A stretch of 64,000 nucleotides of DNA from Mergibacter septicus (GCF_003265225.1 NZ_CP022013.1:1707001-1771000), one strand, 5' to 3'. Shown: positions 45,430-56,203, counted from the first letter of the stretch. Notes: generated by a model not told the origin, from the sequence alone. Program-made: numbers and translations.

Positions 45430-45936
45430 ATGTCGTTATTAATTGATTTTTATTTAGGAAAATTACCTAATCGCCATAATAAAAGTCTTTATGATATTTG
45501 GGCATTGGATAAATTTTGGTTGGAAAACGACCATCATTATATCCAATGGCTATTTCCATTAGATATTAAAAGTAGTTGTAATCTTTATGCACCTATTATA
45601 ACCAAAGCCGAACGAGAAATTTTTTCAAACTCTGATCAATTAAAGAAAAATCAAATTCGATCCCTTGATCTTATGCTAGATTTTTTTGGATTAAGCAGAG
45701 AGGGGATTAATATTTCGGCACAAGAGAATTTAAATATAAAAGATCATATTTGGCTTAAAAGGGGAGGACATAATCACTTACGCATCACTCGAATAATTCG
45801 AAGCCTAGGGCTTTGTTCGCAAATTAGTTTTGCGAAGGCTTTTCAAGCAACAGTCATTAAACTTGGACAAGAAAAAGGAAAGGTAGAACCGAAGACAATT
45901 TCTTATTGGGAAAATGCACTGTTAAATCTCGATTAA
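45430..45936 (+). CDS. OGFr_N (opioid growth factor receptor-like) domain protein
   Basis: 168-residue protein. The segment LENDHHYIQWLFPLD (about residues 31-45) is the hallmark of the OGFr_N conserved region, named after the vertebrate opioid growth factor receptor and also found in scattered bacterial proteins of unknown function. Around it are LYDIWALDKFW upstream and the RSLDLMLDFFGLS and NHLRITRIIRSLGLC segments downstream, also family-like. No signal peptide or membrane helix; the bacterial role is not known. Ribosome site is weak (GTAAAGAAAAATG). Followed after 14 bases by the next gene, so they probably form an operon. Family assignment is by motif recognition. Confidence 0.72.
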   Translation: MSLLIDFYLGKLPNRHNKSLYDIWALDKFWLENDHHYIQWLFPLDIKSSCNLYAPIITKAEREIFSNSDQLKKNQIRSLDLMLDFFGLSREGINISAQENLNIKDHIWLKRGGHNHLRITRIIRSLGLCSQISFAKAFQATVIKLGQEKGKVEPKTISYWENALLNLD

Positions 45937-45950
45937 ATATGGAGGAAATA

Positions 45951-46658
45951 ATGAATAAACAACTTGAGGAATTCTTAATTAATAGTGGACATAATGGTGG
46001 CGATATTGGGTCAGCCGAAAAACCTTCTATTTGGTGTTGTGGAATAGAATGGGGTGGGGAAAATATTAACAGTGAAAGTTTACAGCAATTTTTAGCAACA
46101 GACGAATGGAAAAACATTGATGGCTTAGACGAAATGGAAAATTGCGGTAATCCTACAGATCAGGGAATATGTAAAGTGCTAGCTGCAGTTGCTGGACGAA
46201 AGGTGGAAGATTATAAAGCCTTTGCTGAAGAACAACAAATTTGGATAAAAGGTGCGAAAACAGGCTATTTTAAAATGAATTTATTTCCCTTATGGTTTGA
46301 AAATACCAATGTACCTTGGAGTAAGGAACTAAAAGATATATTTGGTTTTGCCGATAAGAAGGAATACCAAAATTGGTGTCGTCAATATCGCTTTCCTAAA
46401 ATGAAAGAATTAATGCAAGAACACCAACCAAAATTAATTATTGGTTTTGGTAAAAGCCATTTAAACGATTTTAATTTGGCTTTTTCTGATGGAAATAAGC
46501 AATTTTATACTAATACTATTGATGATCAAGAAATCTATTGGAAACGTGAGAATAATACATTATTGGTGGTAGTACCTGCCGTAACAGGTGGAGCTTATTC
46601 TTTAATTAGTGATCAAAGTAAACAAGAGGTTGGTGAATTTATTCGAGATCTACTTTAA
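45951..46658 (+). CDS. Unrecognised 235-residue protein, possibly UDG-superfamily-like
   Basis: I do not recognise the family with confidence. Start ATG 45951 has a perfect GGAGGAA at 45941; a longer frame opens at 45906 within the preceding gene and is not favoured. Soluble, acidic, Trp-rich. PSIWCCGIEWGGE (about 25-37), the aromatic GYFKMNLFPLWF (about 104-115), PKLIIGFGKSH (about 159-169) and LLVVVPAVTGG (about 203-213) recall in order the strand-loop motifs of the uracil-DNA glycosylase fold (a glycine-rich water-activating loop, a conserved middle, and an LVVxxP-type late strand), but catalytic residues cannot be assigned. Co-operonic with the OGFr-like gene and followed by a terminator. 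Confidence 0.8.
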   Translation: MNKQLEEFLINSGHNGGDIGSAEKPSIWCCGIEWGGENINSESLQQFLATDEWKNIDGLDEMENCGNPTDQGICKVLAAVAGRKVEDYKAFAEEQQIWIKGAKTGYFKMNLFPLWFENTNVPWSKELKDIFGFADKKEYQNWCRQYRFPKMKELMQEHQPKLIIGFGKSHLNDFNLAFSDGNKQFYTNTIDDQEIYWKRENNTLLVVVPAVTGGAYSLISDQSKQEVGEFIRDLL

Positions 46659-46678
46659 TAAAAATAACTTATTATGTT

Positions 46679-46712
46679 TAAAAAACCGCATTTTAAAAAG
46701 TGCGGTTTTTTA
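46679..46712 (+). terminator. Island terminator with one uptake sequence
   Basis: AAAAACCGCA opposite AAGTGCGGTTTTTT. The right arm contains a perfect AAGTGCGGT (46698-46706); the left arm is a decayed copy lacking one C (ACCGCATTTT). T6 tail. Confidence 0.88.
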
Positions 46713-46787
46713 TTTTCTCATTATTTCAATAATAGTTAAGTTGAATATCTCGTTTAAGATTATATTTGAATAAAAAATAACCCGTAT

Positions 46788-46833
46788 AAACAGAGTATAC
46801 TCTGTTTACTTCCTATTGACATAGGAAGTAAAC
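46788..46833. repeat. Compound palindromic element, copy 3, with embedded promoter
   Basis: Perfect 20-bp palindrome AAACAGAGTATACTCTGTTT (46788-46807) overlapping by four bases a perfect inverted repeat GTTTACTTCCTAT-TGAC-ATAGGAAGTAAAC (46804-46833, 13-bp arms). The loop provides a -35 TTGACA (46816-46821); 17 bases on is TATTGA (46839-46844) as -10. Thus the promoter of the following 72-residue gene lies inside the element. Sequence differs from copies 1 and 2 outside the cores, but the order and half-sites are the same, indicating selection on symmetry. Confidence 0.85.
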
Positions 46834-46873
46834 CATCATATTGAAATTTATTATTAAATTTAAGGATTAAAAT

Positions 46874-47092
46874 ATGTCTCAAGAATGCCCAAAATGTGGT
46901 TATGAAGGTTCTGCATCTGCAGTTGATGATTTGAAAAATGCGACTGCAGGTGCAGCGACAGGTGCAGCTGCTGGTTCGCTTATTCCAATAGTTGGTACTG
47001 CTATTGGAGCTAGTATTGGTGGTTTTTTAGGGTTATTTGCAGGATCAAGACTTTATGAATGCAAAAGATGTCATCATCAATGGAAGGGTTGA
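46874..47092 (+). CDS. Zinc-ribbon protein interrupted by a glycine-zipper hydrophobic segment
   Basis: 72 residues. Two zinc knuckles, CPKCGY (Cys5, Cys8) and CKRCHHQW (Cys63, Cys66), lie at the two ends of the chain. Between them a stretch of about 35 residues (24-58) is Gly/Ala rich and hydrophobic: TAGAATGAAAGSLIPIVG, then IGASIGGFLGLFAG, with regular GxxxG spacing as in glycine-zipper membrane segments. If the four Cys bind one zinc, the hydrophobic part forms a hairpin that could enter a membrane. AAGGATTAAA precedes the start. Function unknown; related short proteins exist in bacteria but I cannot name a family. Confidence 0.82.
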   Translation: MSQECPKCGYEGSASAVDDLKNATAGAATGAAAGSLIPIVGTAIGASIGGFLGLFAGSRLYECKRCHHQWKG

Positions 47093-47120
47093 TTTTATCT
47101 AACTTAAAAAATTACTATAT

Positions 47121-47158
47121 AAAATAACCGCATATTTTAATGCGGTTATTATTTTGTT
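47121..47158 (+). terminator. Terminator after the zinc-ribbon gene
   Basis: 11-bp perfect stem AATAACCGCAT (47123-47133) with ATGCGGTTATT (47140-47150), then a T-rich tail. The core TGCGGT resembles a decayed uptake sequence. From 47159 to 47430 the DNA is AT-rich with nothing recognisable. Confidence 0.85.
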
Positions 47159-47434
47159 TAACTTATGAAAGCTATAACAACATAGGATTACTATTTGAAT
47201 AAGTATAAATAAAAATTTTGGTTATTAAATTTTATATTAGTTTACTGAATTTAGTGCTTATATATAGTTTTTAGGCTATGGTTAAATAGTATAAAATTCC
47301 TCTAAAAAATGAATACAAATCTTAATGTGTCAATTATTAATTGATTGATTTTGCTTAATAAAAGTAATAATTAAATATTATAAATTTGTTCTTTCTCTTG
47401 TCTTTTTTCAAATGCAAATTGTCGTTATTTTATC

Positions 47435-47463
47435 TTGTCTTATCTTTTTGAACGTGATAAACT
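47435..47463 (+). promoter_or_regulatory. spc operon promoter
   Basis: TTGTCT (47435-47440), 17-base spacer, TAAACT (47458-47463), followed by CCGCC, a GC-rich discriminator. The leader to rplN (about 80 bases) contains a small hairpin CCCGAAAGGG with T7 at 47510-47526, which could be a weak pause or attenuator. Confidence 0.78.
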
Positions 47464-47537
47464 CCGCCACCTGTTCTGTCTATATTCATAGCAGTTCAGA
47501 TAGGTTCGTCCCGAAAGGGTTTTTTTATAAATTTTAG

Positions 47538-47921
<384 letters not shown>

Positions 47922-47932
47922 GGAGAAGTGTC

Positions 47933-48256
47933 ATGGCTGCAAAAATCCGTCAAAATGATGAAGTAGTAATGCTTACTGGAAGTACTGCAAAAGGTAAAGG
48001 TAAGCGTGGTAAAGTAACAAAAGTGTTGCCTAACGGTAAAGTTATCGTTGAAGGTTTAAATTTAGTTGTTAAACACGAGAAACCAGTTCCTGCATTAGGA
48101 AAACAAGGTGGTATCGTGCGTAAAGAAGCACCAATTGATGTTTCTAACGTTGCAATTTTTAATCCGTCAACTAATAAAGCTGACCGAGTAGGCTTCCGGT
48201 TTGAAGATGGCAAAAAAGTGCGTTTCTTCAAATCAACTGGTGAAACAATTAAATAA
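47933..48256 (+). CDS. rplX: 50S ribosomal protein L24
   Basis: 107 residues, KOW-fold assembly initiator. [26 protein letters not shown] is the KOW motif; the chain is three residues longer than in E. coli. 11 bases after rplN, with AAGGAG. Confidence 0.98.
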   Translation: MAAKIRQNDEVVMLTGSTAKGKGKRGKVTKVLPNGKVIVEGLNLVVKHEKPVPALGKQGGIVRKEAPIDVSNVAIFNPSTNKADRVGFRFEDGKKVRFFKSTGETIK

Positions 48257-48271
48257 TACTGGAGTAATGCG

Positions 48272-49128
<857 letters not shown>

Positions 49129-49166
49129 TTTACCGCTTTATTTTGGAATCATGGGAGTAAAGACAC

Positions 49167-49559
49167 ATGAGCATGCAAGATCCAATCGCAGATATGTTGA
49201 CTCGTATTCGTAACGGTCAAGCTGCAAACAAAATTGTGATCAACATGCCTTCATCCAAGCTAAAAGTGGCAATTGCCAAAGTGCTGGAAGAAGAAGGCTA
49301 TATTGAGAACGTAAAAGTTTCAGACGGGGTTAAACCTGAATTGGAACTAACTTTAAAATATTTCCAAGGGAAGCCTGTTGTAGAAAGTATTCAACGTGTT
49401 AGCCGTCCTGGTCTTCGTATTTATAAACGTAAAGACGAATTACCAAAAGTTATGGGCGGATTAGGTATCGCTGTTGTTTCTACATCTAAAGGTGTTATGA
49501 CAGACCGCGCTGCTCGTAAAGCAGGTTTAGGCGGTGAAATTATCTGTTATGTAGCTTAA
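49167..49559 (+). CDS. rpsH: 30S ribosomal protein S8 (spc operon autoregulator)
   Basis: 130 residues, full length: [18 protein letters not shown] at the start and the C-terminal [27 protein letters not shown], which contacts 16S helix 21. In E. coli free S8 represses the spc operon at rplE; the matching site is seen upstream. Confidence 0.98.
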   Translation: MSMQDPIADMLTRIRNGQAANKIVINMPSSKLKVAIAKVLEEEGYIENVKVSDGVKPELELTLKYFQGKPVVESIQRVSRPGLRIYKRKDELPKVMGGLGIAVVSTSKGVMTDRAARKAGLGGEIICYVA

Positions 49560-49572
49560 GAGAGGTAGGAAG

Positions 49573-50106
49573 ATGTCTCGTGTTGCAAAAGCACCCGTTA
49601 ATATTCCTGCCGGCGTAGAGGTAAAACTCGACGGTCAGCTATTAACGGTTAAAGGTAAGAACGGTGAATTAGTTCGCACCATTCATAATTCAGTTGAAGT
49701 TAAACAAGAAAACAATGCTTTAACTTTTGTACCTCGTGAAGGTATTGTTGGTGCAAATGCACAAGCTGGTACAGCTCGTTCACTTGTTAATGCAATGGTT
49801 ATCGGTGTTACTGAAGGTTTCACTAAGAAACTTCAATTAGTGGGTGTTGGTTATAGAGCACAACTTAAAGGTAATGTACTTTCTTTAAGTTTGGGATATT
49901 CTCACCCGATTGAACACGCATTACCTGCTGGGGTAACTGCTGAATGTCCTTCTCAAACAGAGATTGTTCTGAAAAGTTCTGACAAACAGTTAATCGGTCA
50001 AACAGCAGCTAATATTCGTGCTTATCGCCGTCCTGAACCTTATAAAGGTAAAGGTGTACGTTATGCTGATGAAGCAGTACGTATAAAAGAGGCTAAGAAA
50101 AAATAA
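49573..50106 (+). CDS. rplF: 50S ribosomal protein L6
   Basis: 177 residues, two tandem L6 folds, near the factor-binding site. [16 protein letters not shown] and the C-terminal [16 protein letters not shown] motif are typical. 13 bases after rpsH. Confidence 0.98.
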   Translation: MSRVAKAPVNIPAGVEVKLDGQLLTVKGKNGELVRTIHNSVEVKQENNALTFVPREGIVGANAQAGTARSLVNAMVIGVTEGFTKKLQLVGVGYRAQLKGNVLSLSLGYSHPIEHALPAGVTAECPSQTEIVLKSSDKQLIGQTAANIRAYRRPEPYKGKGVRYADEAVRIKEAKKK

Positions 50107-50119
50107 GTAAGGTAACACT

Positions 50120-50473
50120 ATGGATAAGAAATTAGCTCGTATCCGTCGTGCAACCCGTGCACGTCATATGATGAGAGAGCAAGGTGCAACTCGTTTAGTT
50201 GTTCATCGTACTCCACGTCATATTTATGCACAGGTCATTGCACCTAACGGTTCAGAAGTACTTGCCGCTGCTTCTACAGTAGAAAAAGCAATTAAAGAGC
50301 AAGTAAAATATACCGGAAATAAAGAAGCCGCAGTTGTAGTAGGAAAAGTAATTGCTGAGCGTGCTTTAGCCAAAGGTATTAAAGAAGTTGCCTTTGATCG
50401 TTCCGGATTTAAATATCATGGTCGTGTTCAATCATTAGCAGATGCTGCTCGTGAAGCTGGTCTGCAGTTCTAA
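50120..50473 (+). CDS. rplR: 50S ribosomal protein L18
   Basis: 117 residues, 5S rRNA-binding protein with a basic N-terminus ([18 protein letters not shown]) and the C-terminal [26 protein letters not shown]. Ordinary length; 13 bases after rplF. Confidence 0.98.
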   Translation: MDKKLARIRRATRARHMMREQGATRLVVHRTPRHIYAQVIAPNGSEVLAAASTVEKAIKEQVKYTGNKEAAVVVGKVIAERALAKGIKEVAFDRSGFKYHGRVQSLADAAREAGLQF

Positions 50474-50488
50474 TTGAGGTAATTTTAG

Positions 50489-50989
<501 letters not shown>

Positions 50990-50995
50990 TTGATC

Positions 50996-51175
50996 ATGGC
51001 TAAAACTATTAAAGTAACACAAACTCGTAGTTCAATTGGTCGTTTACCAAAACATAAAGCTACGTTGCGTGGTTTAGGTCTTCGCCGTATCCGTCATACT
51101 GTGGAGTTAATTGATACTCCAGCAGTACGTGGTATGATCAACCAAGTTTCATACATGGTTAAAGTGGAGGAGTAA
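50996..51175 (+). CDS. rpmD: 50S ribosomal protein L30
   Basis: 59 residues from ATG 50996 ([21 protein letters not shown]), the standard length; a two-codon longer frame starting at TTG is ignored. Ends 3 bases before rplO. Confidence 0.97.
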   Translation: MAKTIKVTQTRSSIGRLPKHKATLRGLGLRRIRHTVELIDTPAVRGMINQVSYMVKVEE

Positions 51176-51178
51176 TAG

Positions 51179-51613
51179 ATGCGTTTAAATACTCTATCTC
51201 CAGCTGAGGGAGCTAAACACAGTGCAAAACGTCTAGGTCGTGGTATTGGATCTGGATTAGGTAAAACTGGTGGTCGTGGTCATAAAGGTCAAAAATCTCG
51301 TACTGGTGGCGGTGTTCGTCGTGGTTTCGAGGGTGGTCAAATGCCTTTATACCGTCGTTTACCAAAATTTGGCTTTACTTCAATGAAAGCAGCAGTTACT
51401 GCTGAAGTTCGTTTAAGTGATTTAAGTAAAGTTGAAGGTAATGAAATTACTTTAGCGACACTTAAAGCAGCTAACGTTATTACGAAAGATATTCAGTTTG
51501 CTAAAATTATCTTAGCTGGTGAAGTTAAATCTGCCGTAGTTGTACGTGGTTTGCGTGTAACTAAAGGTGCTAAAGCAGCAATCGAAGCTGCTGGCGGCTC
51601 AATTGAGGAATAA
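51179..51613 (+). CDS. rplO: 50S ribosomal protein L15
   Basis: 144 residues. Gly/Arg-rich extended N-terminus ([24 protein letters not shown], about 19-42) that threads into 23S rRNA, followed by a globular C-terminal half. Directly upstream of secY with a 7-base gap. Confidence 0.98.
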   Translation: MRLNTLSPAEGAKHSAKRLGRGIGSGLGKTGGRGHKGQKSRTGGGVRRGFEGGQMPLYRRLPKFGFTSMKAAVTAEVRLSDLSKVEGNEITLATLKAANVITKDIQFAKIILAGEVKSAVVVRGLRVTKGAKAAIEAAGGSIEE

Positions 51614-51620
51614 TTAACAG

Positions 51621-52946
51621 ATGGCTAAGCAACCGGGATATCAAAATAGAAGTACTCAAAGCGGTACAGGTGAATTAAAACGCCGTTTATGGTTTGTTTT
51701 AGGTGCACTAATTGTTTTCCGTATAGGATCTTTTATCCCGGTTCCTGGTATTGATGCGGCTGTTTTAGCTCAATTGATAGAACAACAAAGAGGCACCATC
51801 ATTGATATGTTTAATATGTTCTCTGGTGGTGCTTTAAGTCGTGCTTCAATATTTGCATTGGGTATTATGCCTTATATTTCGGCGTCAATTATTATCCAAT
51901 TGCTAACATCAGTTTACCCACCTTTAGCAGAATTAAAAAAAGAAGGTGAGGCTGGACGTCGTAAGATTAGTAAATATACTCGTTATTCGACACTAGCACT
52001 TGCCACTATTCAGGCAATCGGTATTTCTACTGGTTTGCCTAATATGTTACCCGGATTAGTGCCAAATTTAGGCTTTAGTTTTTACTTCACTGCAGTTATT
52101 AGTTTAGTAACAGGAAGTATGTTCTTAATGTGGTTAGGTGAACAAATCACAGAAAGAGGTGTTGGTAACGGAATTTCTTTAATAATTTTTGCGGGGATTG
52201 TTGCTGGTCTTCCAGCTGCTATTGGGCATACTATTGAGCAAACCCGCCAAGGACAAATGCATTTGTTGGTATTATTGTTGATTGCCGCAGTTGTATTTGC
52301 TGTAACTTACTTTGTTGTATTTGTTGAACGAGGACAAAGACGTTTAGTAATTAATTATGCCAAACGTCAGCAAGGTCGCTATATGTTAGCGGCACAAAGC
52401 CAATATTTACCGCTAAAAGTAAATATGGCAGGTGTAATACCTGCAATTTTTGCATCGAGTATTATTCTATTTCCTGCAACAATTACTCAATGGTTTGGTG
52501 AAGGACAGAATTTAGATTGGTTATCGGATTTATCAATGTTGTTACGTCCGGGAGCACCTCTTTATTTAGTTCTTTATGCAATAGCTATTATTTTCTTTAG
52601 CTTTTTCTATGCAGCAATGCAGTACAATCCACGAGAAACTGCTGATAATCTGAAAAAATCAGGTGCATTTTTACCGGGAATTAGACCGGGTGAACAAACA
52701 TCACGTTATATAGACAAAATTATGGCACGTTTAGCTTTAATTGGTGGTCTATATGTTACTTTTGTGTGTTTGGTTCCTTACATTATGACGTCAGCTTGGA
52801 ATGTACAGTTTTATTTTGGTGGTACATCTCTCTTGATTGTTGTAGTGGTAATTATGGATTTCATCGCTCAGGTTCAAAGTCACTTAATGTCGACTCAATA
52901 TGAATCTGCGTTGAAAAAAGCAAACCTGAAAGGGTTTGGGCAATAA
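51621..52946 (+). CDS. secY: Protein translocase channel subunit SecY
   Basis: 441 residues, polytopic inner-membrane protein with the expected ten membrane helices. Plug and pore features are recognisable: [17 protein letters not shown]-type N-terminus (here [12 protein letters not shown]), [30 protein letters not shown] (split over about 66-95), and cytosolic loop C5 with [19 protein letters not shown]. Forms SecYEG and receives ribosomes from the SRP-FtsY pathway. Lies in its usual place between rplO and rpmJ. Confidence 0.97.
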   Translation: MAKQPGYQNRSTQSGTGELKRRLWFVLGALIVFRIGSFIPVPGIDAAVLAQLIEQQRGTIIDMFNMFSGGALSRASIFALGIMPYISASIIIQLLTSVYPPLAELKKEGEAGRRKISKYTRYSTLALATIQAIGISTGLPNMLPGLVPNLGFSFYFTAVISLVTGSMFLMWLGEQITERGVGNGISLIIFAGIVAGLPAAIGHTIEQTRQGQMHLLVLLLIAAVVFAVTYFVVFVERGQRRLVINYAKRQQGRYMLAAQSQYLPLKVNMAGVIPAIFASSIILFPATITQWFGEGQNLDWLSDLSMLLRPGAPLYLVLYAIAIIFFSFFYAAMQYNPRETADNLKKSGAFLPGIRPGEQTSRYIDKIMARLALIGGLYVTFVCLVPYIMTSAWNVQFYFGGTSLLIVVVVIMDFIAQVQSHLMSTQYESALKKANLKGFGQ

Positions 52947-52975
52947 TAAATTGTCTTTATATAAAAGGATAAGCA

Positions 52976-53089
52976 ATGAAAGTTCGTGCTTCTGTAAAGA
53001 AATTATGCCGCAACTGTAAAATTGTTAAACGTAACGGTGTTGTTCGTGTTTTATGTACTGAACCTAAACACAAACAACGTCAAGGCTAA
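52976..53089 (+). CDS. rpmJ: 50S ribosomal protein L36
   Basis: 37 residues, [20 protein letters not shown] and so on. It keeps the zinc ligands Cys11, Cys14, Cys27 and His32 (zinc-dependent C-plus form), unlike zinc-free paralogues that Zur controls. AAAAGGATAAGCA precedes the start. Last gene of the spc operon. Confidence 0.97.
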   Translation: MKVRASVKKLCRNCKIVKRNGVVRVLCTEPKHKQRQG

Positions 53090-53101
53090 TTGACATTTTT
53101 C

Positions 53102-53130
53102 TTGCAAATAAACCGCTGGGTAGGTATACT
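53102..53130 (+). promoter_or_regulatory. alpha operon promoter
   Basis: TTGCAA (53102-53107), 17-base spacer, TATACT (53125-53130). A TTGACA also occurs at 53090-53095 but is too far from this -10. Located just after rpmJ, so the alpha operon may be expressed both from here and by read-through. Confidence 0.7.
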
Positions 53131-53136
53131 GCTCAG

Positions 53137-53240
53137 CTCATTTATGTCCTGATATGCTGTTTGAGTATCCTGAAACGGGCTTTTCAAGATCAGCATATCA
53201 TCTAGTTAAATAATAGGAGTGCATAGTGGCCCGTATTGCA
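53137..53240 (+). promoter_or_regulatory. alpha operon leader with S4-binding pseudoknot (Alpha_RBS type)
   Basis: Perfect 10-bp stem TGATATGCTG (53150-53159) with CAGCATATCA (53191-53200) encloses TTTGAGTATCCTGAAACGGG and CTTTTC, the nucleotide core of the enterobacterial alpha leader pseudoknot, followed by AATAGGAGTGCATA before the GTG start of rpsM. In E. coli S4 binds here and traps the 30S subunit, repressing rpsM-rpsK-rpsD-rplQ. Confidence 0.88.
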
Positions 53241-53582
53241 GGCATTAACATTCCTGATCATAAACATGCTGTAATCGCATTAACTGCAATTTACGGTATC
53301 GGTAAAACCAGAGCAAAAAGCATTTGTGCTGATGCTGGTATTGCTGAAGACGTTAAGATCAGAGAATTGTCTGAAGAGCAGATTGATAAACTGCGTGACG
53401 AAGTTGGTAAATTTACTGTCGAAGGTGATTTGCGTCGTGAAGTAACCCTAAACATCAAACGTCTTTTAGACTTAGGTTGTTATCGTGGTTTACGTCATCG
53501 TCGCGGTTTGCCGGTACGTGGTCAACGTACTAAGACAAATGCGCGTACCCGTAAGGGTCCACGTAAGCCGATCAAAAAATAA
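53226..53582 (+). CDS. rpsM: 30S ribosomal protein S13
   Basis: 118 residues, starting at GTG as in E. coli (the GTG is part of the S4-controlled pseudoknot). [25 protein letters not shown] and the basic C-terminal [20 protein letters not shown] are typical. First gene of the alpha operon rpsM-rpsK-rpsD-rpoA-rplQ. Confidence 0.98.
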   Translation: MARIAGINIPDHKHAVIALTAIYGIGKTRAKSICADAGIAEDVKIRELSEEQIDKLRDEVGKFTVEGDLRREVTLNIKRLLDLGCYRGLRHRRGLPVRGQRTKTNARTRKGPRKPIKK

Positions 53583-53591
53583 TCGGAGTAA

Positions 53592-53987
<396 letters not shown>

Positions 53988-54015
53988 GGCGTACTAGGAT
54001 AGTTGGAGAAAGAAA

Positions 54016-54636
54016 ATGGCAAGATATTTGGGTCCTAAGCTCAAGCTGAGCCGTCGTGAAGGCACTGACTTATTCCTTAAGTCCGGTGTTCGAGCGATTG
54101 AATCAAAATGTAAAATTGATACAGCACCAGGTCAACACGGTGCACGTAAAGCACGTCTTTCTGACTACGGTAGTCAGTTACGTGAAAAACAAAAAGTTCG
54201 TCGTATGTACGGCATTTTAGAGCGTCAATTCCGTAATTACTATAAAGAAGCAAACCGCTTAAAAGGTAATACGGGGGAAAATCTATTAGTGTTGTTGGAA
54301 GGTCGTTTAGATAACGTTGTTTATCGTATGGGCTTTGCGGCAACTCGTGCTGAAGCTCGCCAATTAGTGAGCCATAAAGCAATTGTAGTAAACGGTCGGG
54401 TTGTTAATATCCCTTCTTTCCAAGTTTCAGTTGATGATGTTGTTGCTATTCGTGAAAAATCGAAAAAACAAGCACGTATTAAAGCATCATTGGAATTAGC
54501 AGAACAAAGAGAAAAACCAACTTGGTTAGAAGTCGATGCTGCTAAAATGGAAGGTGTGTTTAAACGCATTCCTGAACGTTCTGATTTGTCAGCAGACATT
54601 AACGAACATCTTATCGTTGAGCTTTACTCTAAATAA
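54016..54636 (+). CDS. rpsD: 30S ribosomal protein S4 (alpha operon autoregulator)
   Basis: 206 residues. [22 protein letters not shown] start; S4 RNA-binding domain [31 protein letters not shown] (split over about 94-124). Zinc-free form, without N-terminal CxxC. Assembly initiator of the 30S and the repressor that binds the leader upstream of rpsM. Confidence 0.98.
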   Translation: MARYLGPKLKLSRREGTDLFLKSGVRAIESKCKIDTAPGQHGARKARLSDYGSQLREKQKVRRMYGILERQFRNYYKEANRLKGNTGENLLVLLEGRLDNVVYRMGFAATRAEARQLVSHKAIVVNGRVVNIPSFQVSVDDVVAIREKSKKQARIKASLELAEQREKPTWLEVDAAKMEGVFKRIPERSDLSADINEHLIVELYSK

Positions 54637-54664
54637 TAGAGCTTAACAGCAAAGAGAGGATAAA

Positions 54665-55654
54665 ATGCAGGGTTCTGTTACAGAATTTTTAAAGCCACAC
54701 TTAGTTGATATTGAGCAAATTAGCTCAACTCATGCTAAAGTGACCTTAGAACCGCTAGAGCGTGGTTTCGGCCATACATTAGGTAATGCACTTCGTCGCA
54801 TTCTTTTGTCGTCTATGCCTGGTTGTGCGGTGACAGAGGTTGAGATTGAAGGTGTATTACACGAGTATAGTAGTAAAGAGGGTGTTCAAGAGGACATTCT
54901 TGAAGTATTGCTTAACTTAAAAGGTCTAGCAGTCAAGGTGCAGAATAAAGATGAAGTTTTCCTGACTCTAAATAAATCTGGAATTGGCCCTGTTGTTGCT
55001 GCCGACATTACCCATGATGGGAGTGTTGAAATTGTCAATCCTGAACATGTAATCTGCCATTTAACGGATGAAAACGCATCAATTAATATGCGAATCCGTG
55101 TACAACGGGGAAGAGGTTATGTACCTGCTTCTGCAAGAAAACATGTTCAAGATGAAGAACGTCCAATTGGTCGCTTATTAGTTGATGCTTGTTATAGCCC
55201 GGTTGATCGTATTGCTTACAATGTTGAGGCAGCACGGGTAGAACAGCGTACTGACTTAGATAAGTTAGTTATTGAAATGGAAACTAATGGTACGTTAGAC
55301 CCAGAGGAAGCGATTCGTCGTGCAGCAACAATTTTAGCAGAACAACTTGATGCATTCGTTGATTTGCGTGATGTTCGTCAGCCGGAAGTTAAAGAAGAAA
55401 AACCAGAGTTTGATCCAGTTCTTCTTCGTCCGGTAGATGATTTGGAGTTGACAGTTCGTTCTGCTAACTGTTTGAAAGCAGAAACAATTCATTATATCGG
55501 TGATCTAGTCCAACGCACTGAAGTTGAGTTATTAAAAACGCCTAATCTTGGTAAGAAATCACTTACTGAAATTAAGGACGTATTAGCTCAGCGTGGATTA
55601 TCACTAGGTATGCGCCTTGAAAATTGGCCACCGGCAAGTATTGCCGAAGACTAG
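54665..55654 (+). CDS. rpoA: RNA polymerase alpha subunit
   Basis: 329 residues, the gammaproteobacterial length. The N-terminal dimerisation domain has [26 protein letters not shown] (split over about 28-54); the C-terminal domain (about 245-329) contains [15 protein letters not shown], which binds UP elements, and the CRP-contact region [14 protein letters not shown]. Connected to CRP, Sxy and FNR control inferred elsewhere in the window. Confidence 0.98.
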   Translation: MQGSVTEFLKPHLVDIEQISSTHAKVTLEPLERGFGHTLGNALRRILLSSMPGCAVTEVEIEGVLHEYSSKEGVQEDILEVLLNLKGLAVKVQNKDEVFLTLNKSGIGPVVAADITHDGSVEIVNPEHVICHLTDENASINMRIRVQRGRGYVPASARKHVQDEERPIGRLLVDACYSPVDRIAYNVEAARVEQRTDLDKLVIEMETNGTLDPEEAIRRAATILAEQLDAFVDLRDVRQPEVKEEKPEFDPVLLRPVDDLELTVRSANCLKAETIHYIGDLVQRTEVELLKTPNLGKKSLTEIKDVLAQRGLSLGMRLENWPPASIAED

Positions 55655-55671
55655 TTTGGTCATAGGTTTAA

Positions 55672-56079
<408 letters not shown>

Positions 56080-56103
56080 TCTAGTTTATAGATATACAAA
56101 TGC

Positions 56104-56140
56104 AACCACATCCTAATTAGTAGGGTGTGGTTTTCTTTTT
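56104..56140 (+). terminator. alpha operon terminator
   Basis: AACCACATCCTA and TAGGGTGTGGTT pair with one G-U around a 5-base loop, followed by TTTTCTTTTT. Confidence 0.88.
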
Positions 56141-56174
56141 ATAAGAAGAAAAGCATTTTTAGTGGTTATGATAT

Positions 56175-56203
56175 AAAAAAGCGATAGTGATAAACTATCG
56201 CTT
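56175..56203 (-). terminator. Terminator after acuI
   Basis: Perfect 10-bp stem AAGCGATAGT (56179-56188) with ACTATCGCTT (56194-56203), followed on the minus strand by T6 (A run at 56175-56180). Confidence 0.87.

Noticed and set aside
45857-46117. Minus-strand 86-residue frame in the island
   Set aside because: Shadow of the two plus-strand genes; starts and ends inside them without a ribosome site.
46788-46807. LexA (SOS) box in palindromic element copy 3
   Set aside because: The orientation is ACAG-N8-CTGT, the reverse of the LexA CTGT-N8-ACAG dyad, and copies 1 and 2 lack it.
45046-46833. CRISPR array or insertion sequence ends
   Set aside because: Only three irregularly spaced elements with no spacers, no cas or transposase gene and no target duplication.
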